Positions 46,450 through 56,134 of a DNA stretch of 64,000 nucleotides are shown one piece after another; position 1 is the first letter of the stretch, and every line of letters begins with the position of its first letter. Position numbers and translations under genes: made by a program. The DNA is from Sulfidibacter corallicola (GTDB lineage Bacteria > Acidobacteriota > Holophagae > Acanthopleuribacterales > Acanthopleuribacteraceae), in assembly GCF_017498545.1 (NCBI RefSeq), contig NZ_CP071793.1:62001-126000 (forward strand), in the 5' to 3' direction. Below the pieces are notes generated by a model that did no database searches, was not told the origin of the DNA, and worked only from the letters and a program-made list of their open reading frames with translations.

Positions 46450-46921
46450 CTAGGTTTGGGCCTCGTTCGAAGCCTCTCCCCCGTTCAATTCCTTTTCCAT
46501 GCGAATCAACTGGTGGTCGCCCGCCTTGGCGGCCGTTCCGGCCTTGTGGTAACCCAGCCCGCCATAGAGCCGCTCGAGATAGATGTGTGGCTCCAGCCAT
46601 GCGCGCCGCATCCCCAGATCGCGAGCCCAGGCTTCCAGCTCCATCACGACGATGGCGCTCAACTTCTTGCCGCGATGCTCCTTCACGACCGCGATTCGGG
46701 CCAGATCCGCCTCGCCGACCGGTTCCTCGCGCCAGCGTCCCGTGGCAACCGGTTGATCGTCACACAGGACCAAAATGTGGTAGCTGGATTCATCGTCCGT
46801 CCAGTTCCAGTTCCGCCGGGATCCCCTGCTCCTCGGTAAACACTTGCTGGCGAATGGCCAGCGCCGCCTCGAGATCGGCGGCTGAGTCGACACGTACCAC
46901 TCGATGCGATGGCTCGCTCAT
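46450..46921 (-). pseudogene. GNAT-family acetyltransferase, frameshifted
   Basis: Starts at ATG 46921 with GGAGG 5 nt upstream. The first frame gives LEAALAIRQQVFTEEQGIP, the typical GNAT opening, then meets TGA at 46790-46792 just after ELDGR. The rest is in the +1 frame: SSYHILVLCDDQPVATGRW, the acetyl-CoA loop region ARIAVVKEHRGKKLSAIVV, then YGGLGYHKAG and a normal C-terminus. One extra nucleotide near 46790-46800 separates the two halves. It could be a young pseudogene, a sequencing error or, less likely, programmed frameshifting; no slippery heptamer is obvious. Confidence 0.82.
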
Positions 46922-47125
46922 GATTTCCTCCCCAACCCTTTTCAGACTGTCATTACAAGTTGAAAACGATTGTACTCCCGGGAATTCTCGCGCGGGTATC
47001 GGATTTTTAACCCATCTCCTCGAGTCAAAGGCCCTGTCGGTGTCTGGCACCCGAAACGGGAGCCCGTGCCCATCCGGTCGAAATATCCTGGATGTAGCGA
47101 TGGCGCACTTGCCCGATTGCTCCCA

Positions 47126-48388
47126 TCACCGTTCGTTGATAGGTCCCCGATCGCGGTTGAAATAGGTCTTGATGGCCGTGCTGAGCAGGTGTGCGATGCG
47201 ATCCACATTTTCGGCGATCAATCCGCCGGGACCCTGTACCGGGTGCAGCCCAATTTCGTCCTCGAACCGCCAAATCAGGTCTTTGCGAACCTCGATCGCC
47301 AACGAACTCAGGCGATTCGGCGAAAGCCGGAAATCCATGATGATCTCGCGGCGATGCTCTATCAGGTAGGTCTCTATTTCCTGATAGGCACGCCGCGCGG
47401 CGTTGAAGCGGCGCAATTGGCCACGCGGAGGTTGGCGATACATGTGCAGATAGCTGCGCAACATCTCGCTTTGGGTGCAACGCAGGTTGGTGTCCAGCAA
47501 CATGGCCCAGACCATATCGAAATCTTCGCGGTTCTTTTTCTCCGGGAACAGACTCTCGAACCGTTGCTTGAGGAAGCGGAAAAAGCTCCAGATCTGGCTA
47601 CGTACCTCGACGCTGCCGTCCGGCAGCAGGTAGGGATAGTTGAGGCCGACACCGATGCCGTTCTTCTCCAATGTCAAGGCCATGCGGGCGGTGAGCCGTC
47701 GATCGGCGGTGAACTCGGCGAGTTCGTCGGGGAACAGGCGATCGAAGAGGCCGTAGGGCATGCGGGTGTTCGCCTGAAAACTCAGGGACCGATAGATCAG
47801 GCTGACCTCGGGCCGCAGGGTGCCTTTGTCGGCGTGTCCCACGGCGGGGTTGTACTTGTCGTAAGTGTGGATGTCGAGAATCAGCATCTTGCCGGGCATG
47901 GCGTCTTCGAAGACCTGCGACGCCTCGTCGTAACAGGCCTCCAACAGGTGGGTCCTCTCGCCGTGATCGAGAAAATAGGAAAAGGGGTAGTTGATCGCGT
48001 AACGGTCCAGATGACCGGCCTCGGGCGGGGTGATGCCCGGGAAGCGTCCGAAATCCATCAGGACCCGCGCCAGGTTGACCCGCAGGTAGCCCGGCAACCC
48101 CAGGTACTCGGATAACTTCTGCGATAACTGGAAGGTACCCCAGTCCTTTTCGGTGAAATAGCCCTGCTCGAGAATGTGACCGATACCCAAGGGTCCGCGT
48201 TTGATCAGCGCATCGTGAAAGGGGTTGGGAATCAGGTCGCCGCCGTGGATCGAATGAACCATGATCCGGTCGCGGTAGAGATGGTCGTAATCCAGCTCCC
48301 GATCCGGGTCGAACCCGGGATTCTCCACGAAGGTCATGGGGCGAAATTGGTCGACGACCTGCATACTGTCTGACGCATTGGGTTCCAT
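47126..48388 (-). CDS. N-formylglutamate amidohydrolase-like protein
   Basis: 420 aa from ATG 48388 with GAGG 6 nt upstream; the frame is open to 48481 without support. Family blocks are VHSIHGGDLIPNPFHDAL (metal-binding His), MLILDIHTYDKYNP (DxH motif), and a helical C-terminal half rich in Arg/Leu that is longer than in HutG-type enzymes. The family hydrolyses N-formylglutamate or related N-acylated substrates with zinc. No histidine-utilisation genes are nearby, so the substrate is uncertain. Confidence 0.75.
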   Translation of the reverse strand: MEPNASDSMQVVDQFRPMTFVENPGFDPDRELDYDHLYRDRIMVHSIHGGDLIPNPFHDALIKRGPLGIGHILEQGYFTEKDWGTFQLSQKLSEYLGLPGYLRVNLARVLMDFGRFPGITPPEAGHLDRYAINYPFSYFLDHGERTHLLEACYDEASQVFEDAMPGKMLILDIHTYDKYNPAVGHADKGTLRPEVSLIYRSLSFQANTRMPYGLFDRLFPDELAEFTADRRLTARMALTLEKNGIGVGLNYPYLLPDGSVEVRSQIWSFFRFLKQRFESLFPEKKNREDFDMVWAMLLDTNLRCTQSEMLRSYLHMYRQPPRGQLRRFNAARRAYQEIETYLIEHRREIIMDFRLSPNRLSSLAIEVRKDLIWRFEDEIGLHPVQGPGGLIAENVDRIAHLLSTAIKTYFNRDRGPINER

Positions 48389-48797
48389 GCACGTCCTCTG
48401 GTGTTTTTGTCGAGAAACCTGGCGCGAAGGGCAGCGCGACCGGCGATCGTCCTTCTGGCGAGAATGAAGCATTATACCCAAGCTGGGCGATCAGGTAGCG
48501 GCAATCGGAACCCGAAGGGACGCGAACATCCAAAGGTCGCCTGTCCGAAAGCGAAACTTCGTCGAAAGAAAAGGCCCGGACCGGTCCGAAAAGCGATGAA
48601 AAAGCTCGAGCTCCTCGAACGACGGGCCGCCTCCAATCATCTGCAAGCATTGGAGATCTCGTAGCCTGTCACCGGACGGTCTCCCAGCGTGGCGAGGCCC
48701 GGATCATCGCGTCGCGTCGTCTGCTCCCTCGAATTTTCCGGTCTTCGCCACCCGTCCGGGTTAGGATGGGATCGTTTTTTAGGGGAGGTGGTCACGC
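48389..48797. other. Divergent intergenic region
   Basis: About 410 bp holding both outward promoters. No gene, hairpin or palindrome stood out. GGGAGG at 48783-48788 serves the following GTG start. Confidence 0.3.
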
Positions 48798-49700
48798 GTG
48801 AAGCTGGTTCTCAGTCGAAAAGGGTTCGATTCTTCGGCCGGAGGGTGCGCCAACCCGATCCTTCCGGACGGCAGTCTGTGGCCCCTCCCGATTCCCGATG
48901 AAGACTCGCCATTTCGCTACGGCCAACTCCAACGCAACGGGATCGGCCTTGCCGACCTGCTCGCCGACCTGACACGCGGGCGAGTGGCGGCGAGCATGGG
49001 CGCCCATCTGGACCCCGACCTCGAACGCGACGATCTGACCGAACGCACCGATCCCCATTGGCAACCGACTTTCGGCCAGCAGGGCGCCGCGTTGGGCCAC
49101 TTGTTCAAACAGGGCATTTCACCAGGCGACCTGTTCCTGTTCTACGGCTGGTTCCGCGAGATCGAGACCACCCACTCCGGCTGGCGCTTTCGCAAATCGG
49201 CCGAGGATCGCCACATCCTGTTCGGCTGGTTCCAAATCGATCGCTGGCTGGACATGAGCCGGACCCAAAACCGCAATCGCTGGCAGGCGCGCCACCCTCA
49301 CGCCCACGGAACGCGCGCCAATCCCAACGTCCTGTTCCTCGCGCCCAAACGCCTGCGCCTGGGCGGCGAACGCACGCGATTTCCCGGCGCCGGTTCCTTC
49401 TCCGGCATCACACCCGGCCAGGTGCTCACCGAACCGGGCGGCGCGCGCGGCGATTGGCTGTTGCCATCGTGGTTCCATCCCGAGGGGCGGGCCTCGGTAC
49501 TCAGTTACCACGCCGATCCCAAACGATGGCGACAGGCTCCCGAAGGCACGCGGCTGCGCAACGTCAATCGCGGCCAGGAGTTCGTGCTGGATCTGGATCA
49601 TTATCCCGAGGCTCACGACTGGCTGCACCAGTTGTTCACTGCGGCCAAAGCGACACCGGCCCACGATTCCGAAAAATCGATCCCTTTTCCGTGTGAATGA
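48798..49700 (+). CDS. Nucleotide modification-associated domain 3 (Nmad3)-like protein
   Basis: 300 aa from GTG 48798. The opening MKLVLSRKGFDSSAGGCANPILPDG and LPIPDEDSPFRYGQL, then GDLFLFYGWFR and HILFGWFQIDRW, match the Nmad3 family. This family was described from comparative genomics of DNA base-modification loci in phages and bacteria and is predicted to act in nucleotide modification. Here no phage or DNA-modification gene is nearby. Catalytic residues are not established. Confidence 0.72.
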   Translation: MKLVLSRKGFDSSAGGCANPILPDGSLWPLPIPDEDSPFRYGQLQRNGIGLADLLADLTRGRVAASMGAHLDPDLERDDLTERTDPHWQPTFGQQGAALGHLFKQGISPGDLFLFYGWFREIETTHSGWRFRKSAEDRHILFGWFQIDRWLDMSRTQNRNRWQARHPHAHGTRANPNVLFLAPKRLRLGGERTRFPGAGSFSGITPGQVLTEPGGARGDWLLPSWFHPEGRASVLSYHADPKRWRQAPEGTRLRNVNRGQEFVLDLDHYPEAHDWLHQLFTAAKATPAHDSEKSIPFPCE

Positions 49701-50098
49701 CGCGTTGTTTTTAGAGTCCTTGTGTCCGCAACGGGGTAATCCGGAACTCGGTCGTTCGATTTTCGCTTCAGGTCCAGATTTTTTCCGGTAAGGTTCTTGA
49801 TGATTAAACCCAGCCCAGGCGTTTCGAGTAGATTCGCTATACAGGTTGAGAAGTGAACCGGCAGGAAACGGCGCGGGCGTACTCGAGCTTCGGTCCGAGG
49901 TTTCAAAGCCCGGCATTCATCCGAAGGATCGGCACCGTTCCCCACCGGGCTTCGATTGGGTTTCACGCTCGATCTCCAACCGTGGTTCGACGCGACAAGG
50001 TCCGTCGGGATTTCCCGTGATTCTGGCTGGGAGGCAGGAATTTCCAATTCGGGAAGTCCAAAACGGCGGCGCAAATGCCATTTATTCGAGGGTTTTCT
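49701..50098. other. Intergenic region
   Basis: About 400 bp between plus-strand genes; no gene or strong hairpin recognised. CGAGGG 6 nt before 50099 is the likely ribosome binding site of the next gene. Confidence 0.3.
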
Positions 50099-51469
50099 AT
50101 GAAACACTTTTTGGGGCTGACACCCCGTTTGTTGGGCCTGTTGGCCTGCCTGGCGATTCCGGTCACGGCCGGCGACGCCGCCGTGGGCCTACCCCACGTT
50201 CGTTATGAGCTGGAGAACGGACTTACCGTCATTCTCCAGGAAGACCATTCCACCCCCATGGTGGCCGTCAACATCTGGTACCACGTCGGCAGCGGTCACG
50301 AGAAGAAGGGTCGCACCGGCTTCGCCCACCTCTTCGAGCACATCCTGTTCGAGGGCTCGGAACACGTGCCGGAAGGAAAATTCGACGAATGGCTGGAAAC
50401 CGTCGGCGGCAACAACAACGGATCCACCACCATCGATCGCACCAATTACTTCGAAATCCTACCGAGCCATGCCCTGGAAATGGCCTTGTTCCTGGAATCG
50501 GATCGCATGGGCTGGCTTTTGGGCAGTATGTCGGAAGCCAAGGTCGACGGTCAGCGCGACGTCGTCAAGAACGAGCGCCGCCAACGGGTGGAAAACGCAC
50601 CCTACGGCATGGTGTGGCCCACGATGTCGGAACTCATGTTTCCCGAGGGCCACCCCTATTCCTGGCCGACCATCGGCTACATGGAAGATCTCAGCGCGGC
50701 AAGCTACGAGGATGTGGTCACTTTTTTCAAAACCTATTACGGACCCAACAACGCCAGCCTGGTCATCGTGGGCGACATCGAGATCGAAGCCACCAAGAAA
50801 CTGGTGGAGAAATGGTTCGGCGAGATACCCCGCGGTCAGCCGATTCCGGCCATCGATCGTCCCGGCGTGAATTTCAACGAAGAAAAGCGCGTGGTCTTGG
50901 AGGACCGGGTTCAATTGGAACGGGTTCACCTGATGTGGCATACTCCGCCGGCCTTCTCCGCCGGAGCCGCCGGCTTGGAAATGCTGAGCCAGGTGCTGGC
51001 GGGCGGTAAGACCTCGCGCCTGTACAAGCGCCTCGTGTACGACCTTCAAATCGCTCAGGACGTGTTCGCGTTCAACTATTCCGGCAAGCTGGGCAGCACC
51101 TTCATCATCGGGTCCACCGCCAGCGACGGCCACACCGCCGCCGAAGTCGAAAAGGTGATCGACGAGGAGATGGCCCGCCTGCTGCGCGAGCCGCCTAGCG
51201 AACGCGAACTGAAGCGCGCTTTCAACCAATTGCACGCCAGCACACTGGACCGACTGGAAGGCATCGAGTTCAAAGCCGATATCCTCAATCGATATTATTT
51301 CTATACCGGCAATCCGGACTACCTGAACGAGTGGATTCGACGGTTGGGTGCCGTGGATTCGACCGATCTGGCCAACCTGACCCAAACCTATCTGAAGCCC
51401 CATGTGCGCGGCGTCATCACGGTCGTGCCGAAGAAAGAAGATTCCGAACAAGGGGGCAAAGGTGAATAA
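50099..51469 (+). CDS. M16-family zinc peptidase (catalytic)
   Basis: 456 aa from ATG 50099. Signal peptide with hydrophobic 8-22 ending near TAGDA. The inverted zinc motif HLFEH (His77, Glu80, His81) is followed by the downstream Glu in VVKNERRQRVEN. The second M16 half (from about 215) contains the usual R/Y pair region (KTSRLYKRLVYDLQIAQ). Degrades or processes peptides in the periplasm. The next gene is a paralogue without the zinc motif; the two overlap or nearly overlap and probably form a heterodimer. Confidence 0.95.
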   Translation: MKHFLGLTPRLLGLLACLAIPVTAGDAAVGLPHVRYELENGLTVILQEDHSTPMVAVNIWYHVGSGHEKKGRTGFAHLFEHILFEGSEHVPEGKFDEWLETVGGNNNGSTTIDRTNYFEILPSHALEMALFLESDRMGWLLGSMSEAKVDGQRDVVKNERRQRVENAPYGMVWPTMSELMFPEGHPYSWPTIGYMEDLSAASYEDVVTFFKTYYGPNNASLVIVGDIEIEATKKLVEKWFGEIPRGQPIPAIDRPGVNFNEEKRVVLEDRVQLERVHLMWHTPPAFSAGAAGLEMLSQVLAGGKTSRLYKRLVYDLQIAQDVFAFNYSGKLGSTFIIGSTASDGHTAAEVEKVIDEEMARLLREPPSERELKRAFNQLHASTLDRLEGIEFKADILNRYYFYTGNPDYLNEWIRRLGAVDSTDLANLTQTYLKPHVRGVITVVPKKEDSEQGGKGE

Positions 51470-51482
51470 ACGAGTGATCCCA

Positions 51483-52919
51483 ATGAAAACGATCATCCTG
51501 GCCATGTGCAGCCTCTGCCTCTCCGCTTCGGTGTGGGCCGCCGGTGTCGACCGCAGCCAGCCGCCGAAGGTCGGCGAACCCAAGACGTACCGCCCGCTGG
51601 AGCCGACACGATTCACGTTGAGCAACGGTTTGGAAGTCCTGTTCTTCGAGAAGCACGGCGTCCCCCTGATGCACCTGTCCGCCATGATCCACACCGGATC
51701 GGCCGACGAGAAAAAAGGCGACGAAGGCTTGGCCACGCTTGTCGCGGAAACCCTGGACGAGGGTGCCGGCGGTCGCACATCTTTGGAACTCGCCGATGAA
51801 ATCGACTATCTCGGTGCCGACTTGCGGGTCGAGTTGGACGAACACGCCATTCTCGTGTCGCTCCATTCGACGGTCGCCAACTTCGATCCGGCCTCGAACC
51901 TGTTCCGCGACCTGTTGATGCGCCCCGACTTCCCGAAGAAGGAACTGAAGCGCATCCAAACCGAGCTGTACAACGAGATGCTGTCCACCTACGACGATCC
52001 CTCCAACGTGGCGAACCTGTTCTTCGGCAAAATGGTCTACGGCGACGCCCATCCCTACGGTCGATGGACCACCCGCTTGGCCGTCGAGCGCGACAACACG
52101 TCGGTGTCCGACCTGAAGCGGTTCCACAAGGCGCATTTCGTCGCAGCGAACACCACGCTGGTCGCCGCCGGCGCCATGAAACCGGACACCTTCAAAGGTA
52201 AGCTGGAGGCCCTGTTGGGCAAGATGCCCAAGGGAAAAGCCTCCAAATCCGACATGCCCAAAGCCAAGCAGAACGGCAAACGTCGGGTCCATCTCGTCAA
52301 CAAACCGGGCGCCGCCCAATCCTGCCTGCGCATCGGCTACCTGGGCATCGAGCCGGACCACAAGGACTACTTCCCGGTATTGGTGATGAACACCATCCTG
52401 GGTGGATCCTTCTCCAGCCGCATGAACCAGAACATCCGCGAAGAACACGGTTACGCCTACGGCGCGCGCACACGCTTCATCACGCGCCAGGGTCGCGGTC
52501 CCTTCATCGCCACCTCGAACGTGCAAACGGATGTCACGGACAAGGCCTTGAAGGAAATGTTCAGCGAACTCAGGGAGATCAGTGAAACGGTCAGCGAAGA
52601 GGAAGTCATGCGGGCCCGCAACTACCTGTCCCTGGGCTTTCCGTCCCAATTCCAATCCGTGGCCGGCATCGTCAGCTACCACGTCAACCTGTTGCACTCC
52701 GGCCAGCCGCTGTCGCGCACGGCGGAATACGCCGCGAGCGTACAAAAAGTGACCCTCGCCGACGTGGTGCGGGTGGCCAAGGAACACGTCAAACCCCAAA
52801 AGATGTCCGTCACGATCGTGGGTGATCGGGCGGCCATCGAGAAAGGTGTCACCTCCTTGAAACTGGGTCCCATGACCCACTACGAACTGGAAGAGGCACT
52901 GGGCCCCAAGAGCCGCTGA
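51483..52919 (+). CDS. M16-family peptidase-like subunit lacking the zinc motif
   Basis: 478 aa from ATG 51483, giving a compact signal peptide ending VWAAG; GTG 51462 (AAGGGGG upstream, overlapping the preceding stop) is an equally possible start. The M16 fold is clear (LSNGLEVLFFEKHGVPLMHLSAM, GGSFSSRMNQNIREEHGYAYG), but the HxxEH position reads LVAET, so it cannot bind catalytic zinc. Such subunits pair with a catalytic M16 partner, here the preceding gene, and supply substrate-binding residues (the RxxxxYG-type motif is kept). Confidence 0.94.
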   Translation: MKTIILAMCSLCLSASVWAAGVDRSQPPKVGEPKTYRPLEPTRFTLSNGLEVLFFEKHGVPLMHLSAMIHTGSADEKKGDEGLATLVAETLDEGAGGRTSLELADEIDYLGADLRVELDEHAILVSLHSTVANFDPASNLFRDLLMRPDFPKKELKRIQTELYNEMLSTYDDPSNVANLFFGKMVYGDAHPYGRWTTRLAVERDNTSVSDLKRFHKAHFVAANTTLVAAGAMKPDTFKGKLEALLGKMPKGKASKSDMPKAKQNGKRRVHLVNKPGAAQSCLRIGYLGIEPDHKDYFPVLVMNTILGGSFSSRMNQNIREEHGYAYGARTRFITRQGRGPFIATSNVQTDVTDKALKEMFSELREISETVSEEEVMRARNYLSLGFPSQFQSVAGIVSYHVNLLHSGQPLSRTAEYAASVQKVTLADVVRVAKEHVKPQKMSVTIVGDRAAIEKGVTSLKLGPMTHYELEEALGPKSR

Positions 52920-52932
52920 GGTTCATAGGGAA

Positions 52933-52956
52933 CGGGCGGATCTCGTGATTCGCCCG
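52933..52956 (+). terminator. Hairpin after the M16 pair
   Basis: CGGGCGGATC and GATTCGCCCG form a 10-bp stem with one wobble and a TCGT loop. There is no T-run, so it may be a weak terminator or an mRNA-end stabiliser. Confidence 0.5.
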
Positions 52957-53134
52957 ACCCTTGCGGGCCGCCGATCTCGTGACGGCAAAAACTTGAGTGC
53001 TTCATTCGTAGATTTATTGAGCATTTTTTCTTAACGCATCTCGCCGACGGTGATAGAATGCCCCCTGAAGAATTTCCAAGCGTCCGGCAACCCCTTCCCG
53101 CCGCGCGCCCAACACGTCTTTCAGGAGGATTGCC

Positions 53135-54976
53135 TTGAGCACTGCCGCCGAGCAACAATTCGAGTTCAAGACCGAAATCAAGGAATTGCTGCACCTGATC
53201 GTGCACACCCTTTACACCCACAAAGAAATCTTTTTGCGCGAACTGCTCTCCAACGCTTCCGACGCTCTGAGCAAGGTTCAATTCGAGGCGCTCACCAACG
53301 ACAACCTTTACGACAAGGATCAGCCCCTCGAAATCAAGGTCACGCTCGACGAAGAGAACAAGACCCTGACCGTCGAAGACACCGGCATCGGCATGAGCCG
53401 CGACGAGTTGATCAAGCACATCGGCACCATCGCCCACTCCGGCACCAAGCGCTTCATCAAGGAACTCAAAGAGAATCAGGAAAAAGCCGCCAACCCGGAA
53501 CTGATCGGTCAATTCGGTGTCGGCTTCTACTCGGTCTTCATGGTTGCCGACAAGGTCACCATCGACACCAAGTCCTTCGACGCCGAAACGCCCGCGATCA
53601 AATGGGAATCCGACGGCCTCGGGTCCTACACGATTCTGGAGAGCGAACGCCGCAAGCGCGGTACCGCGATCACGCTGCACCTGAAAGAAGAAGAAAACGA
53701 ATTCGTGCAGAAATTCCGCGTCGAGAGCCTGATCAAACAGTACTCCAACTTCCTGCCCTTCCCCGTCTTGATCGGCGAAGACACCATCAACACGCCGGAA
53801 GCCCTGTGGCGCAAAAGCAAGAGCGAGATCAAGGAAGAAGAGTACAAAGAGTTCTACAAGACCGCGACCAACGCCTGGGACGAGCCCATGTTCTGGGAGC
53901 ATTTCACCGCGGATGCGCCGGTCCAGTTCACCTCCGTCCTTTACGTACCCAAGAGCGCGCCCTACGAGTACTACAACCAGGACCTGGAACACGGCCTGAA
54001 GCTCTACGTCAAGCGCGTGTTCATCCAGGATGACTGCAAAGAGCTGGTCCCCAAGTTCATGCGCTTCCTGAAAGGCGTGGTCGAATCGGAAGACCTGCCG
54101 CTGAACGTCAGCCGCGAAACCATCCAGAGCAACGCGGTCATCCAGAAAATCAACAAGATCATCACCAAGAAGTTCCTCGACGCCCTGACCAAAATGGCGG
54201 AGAAAGAGGAAGAGAAATACCTGGAGTTCTGGAAGCAGTTCGGCCGTTACATCAAAGAAGGTGTTCACGGCGAGTTCAACCTGCGCGAAAAACTGCTGCC
54301 GCTGCTGCGCTTCCACTCCACCAAGCAGACGGAAAATCCGGTGGTCACCCTGAAATCCTACGCGGAGCACAAGGTCACCGACCAGAAGGCGATCTACTAC
54401 GCCGTGGGCGAGAGCCTGGATCAGTTGCGCCGCAGCCCCCACCTGGAGTTCTTCACCCGCAACGACATCGAAGTGCTGCTGGTCACCGAGCCGATGGACG
54501 ACCTGATCCTGAACAGCCTCGAGCCGTTCGAAGAGTTGAAGTTCATCAACGTGGAAAGTGGCGACCTGGAGCTGCCCGAAGAGCTGAAAAAGGAAATCGA
54601 AGAGCCGGAAGTGCCCGAAACGATGACCCAGCTCAAGGACAAGGTACGCGAAGTCCTTCAGGACAAGATCACCAACGTGCGCTTCAGCAAGGCATTGACC
54701 GACTCTCCCTGCCGCTTCTACAACGAGCAGGGCGGCATGTCCCACAACGTGCGCCGCATGATGTTCGCCGGGCCCAGCGCCATGGCCGCCGCGCCGCTCA
54801 AGCGCGATCTGGAACTGAACCCGGAACACCAATTCGTCAAGGCCCTCTCCGGCCGCCTGGAAACGGAAAGCATCAACGATCAGATCAAGTTGCTGTACCA
54901 CATGGCGAGCTTGTTGGAAGGCTCCGTGGACGACGCCCAAGAGCTGGCCAGCCTGGTGCTGCCGCTTCTGCGCTGA
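53135..54976 (+). CDS. htpG: Molecular chaperone HtpG (Hsp90)
   Basis: 613 aa from TTG 53135, supported by GGAGG 6 nt upstream; alignment with HtpG begins almost at once (FEFKTEIKELLHLIVHTLYTH). GHKL ATPase motifs: LRELLSNASDALSK (Glu/Asn), VEDTGIGM, and GQFGVGFYS. The middle-domain catalytic Arg region NVSRETIQSN and the full C-terminal dimerisation domain are present, so it is complete. Cytosolic ATP-dependent chaperone. Single gene with a strong terminator. Confidence 0.97.
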   Translation: MSTAAEQQFEFKTEIKELLHLIVHTLYTHKEIFLRELLSNASDALSKVQFEALTNDNLYDKDQPLEIKVTLDEENKTLTVEDTGIGMSRDELIKHIGTIAHSGTKRFIKELKENQEKAANPELIGQFGVGFYSVFMVADKVTIDTKSFDAETPAIKWESDGLGSYTILESERRKRGTAITLHLKEEENEFVQKFRVESLIKQYSNFLPFPVLIGEDTINTPEALWRKSKSEIKEEEYKEFYKTATNAWDEPMFWEHFTADAPVQFTSVLYVPKSAPYEYYNQDLEHGLKLYVKRVFIQDDCKELVPKFMRFLKGVVESEDLPLNVSRETIQSNAVIQKINKIITKKFLDALTKMAEKEEEKYLEFWKQFGRYIKEGVHGEFNLREKLLPLLRFHSTKQTENPVVTLKSYAEHKVTDQKAIYYAVGESLDQLRRSPHLEFFTRNDIEVLLVTEPMDDLILNSLEPFEELKFINVESGDLELPEELKKEIEEPEVPETMTQLKDKVREVLQDKITNVRFSKALTDSPCRFYNEQGGMSHNVRRMMFAGPSAMAAAPLKRDLELNPEHQFVKALSGRLETESINDQIKLLYHMASLLEGSVDDAQELASLVLPLLR

Positions 54977-55017
54977 TTTCTGCATCGCGACTTCGCGACT
55001 CGATCGAAGGGGTGAAC

Positions 55018-55040
55018 GGGCGACCGTTCGCCCTTTTTTC
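55018..55040 (+). terminator. Rho-independent terminator after htpG
   Basis: GGGCGA-CCGT-TCGCCC followed by six T, 42 nt after the stop. Confidence 0.88.
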
Positions 55041-55174
55041 GTTTTTGGGGCCTTCAGGCGAATTCCTGCGGTGCACCGGGCCGGGCTGTTCTACAATCAA
55101 ATCACCCGCCGCCCCACCGAATCCCTCGAGTGGTTTCCCGCCCCCCACCCTTCCCCCGCTTCGAGCTTTGCGTC

Positions 55175-55987
55175 ATGTCCATCCGCACCCTGATCGTCGA
55201 CGATGAACCCCTTGCCCGCGACAACCTCGCCTGGTTTTGCGACCGCGAGCCCGACCTGGCCCCGGTCACGCTCTGCGCCAACGGCTACGAGGCCTTGGAC
55301 CGGCTGCGTGCCGAGGCCGTGGACCTGATGTTTCTAGACGTTCAGATGCCGCGCCTCTCGGGATTCGAGGTGCTCGGCCAACTCGAGCAGGCGCGCCGCC
55401 CCCTGGTGGTGTTCACGACCGCGTTCGACCAGTACGCCATTCGCGCCTTCGAGGTGAACGCGGTCGATTACCTGTTGAAGCCGATCGAGGAGGCGGGGTT
55501 CCGCCGAGCCACCGAGCGCGCCCGAACCCGTTTGGCCTCGCGGGCAGTGGCGGAATACGACCGCAACGTTCAGCGCATGCTCGCGGAGATTCGGACACCG
55601 AAACCGGCGGAACCAGTTGCGGAAGCGGAGGATGCGGATGCGACGTCGCCGGGTTACGCGCGCCGGTTCATGGTCAAGTCGGCCGGCGAGCTGGTCTACG
55701 TGGACGTGGACGACATCGATTGGCTGGAAACCGCCGGCAATTACGTGGAGCTCCACGTGGGACCGCGAACCCATTTGCTGCGCGAGACCATGAACAACAT
55801 GGAGCGCAGGCTGGATCCGAAACAATTCGTGCGTGTCCACCGGCGTATCATTCTCAACGCGCGACGCGTGGTGAGCTTCAAGCCGTGCTTTCGGGGCGAA
55901 TTTCTGGCCAGGTTGGATGGCGGTGCCGAACTGAAAATGAGCCGCCGCTATCGAGCCGGATGGAAGTGGCTGTTGAACGAGGCCTGA
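55175..55987 (+). CDS. LytTR-type response regulator
   Basis: 270 aa from ATG 55175. Receiver domain 1-125 with VDDEPLARDN (acidic pair), LMFLDVQMP (phospho-Asp), TTAFDQYAIRAFE (Thr/Ala) and LLKPI (Lys). Residues 165-270 are a LytTR DNA-binding domain (DDIDWLETAGNYVELH, FVRVHRRIILN). These regulators usually pair with a LytS/AlgZ-type kinase of the 5TM or 7TM class; none is adjacent, so the partner is elsewhere. Confidence 0.94.
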   Translation: MSIRTLIVDDEPLARDNLAWFCDREPDLAPVTLCANGYEALDRLRAEAVDLMFLDVQMPRLSGFEVLGQLEQARRPLVVFTTAFDQYAIRAFEVNAVDYLLKPIEEAGFRRATERARTRLASRAVAEYDRNVQRMLAEIRTPKPAEPVAEAEDADATSPGYARRFMVKSAGELVYVDVDDIDWLETAGNYVELHVGPRTHLLRETMNNMERRLDPKQFVRVHRRIILNARRVVSFKPCFRGEFLARLDGGAELKMSRRYRAGWKWLLNEA

Positions 55988-56134
55988 GTTGGGCCATAAC
56001 GAAAAGATCATGATCGATCGACCCCTACGTCGATCGAGCCGAGCCTCCATGGGTTTTCGCTTGGCCCCCGGGATGAACGAGTTACAATGGCCCATCCTAT
56101 TCACCATCCCGGCTCGACGTTGTGAGGTCCCCGC

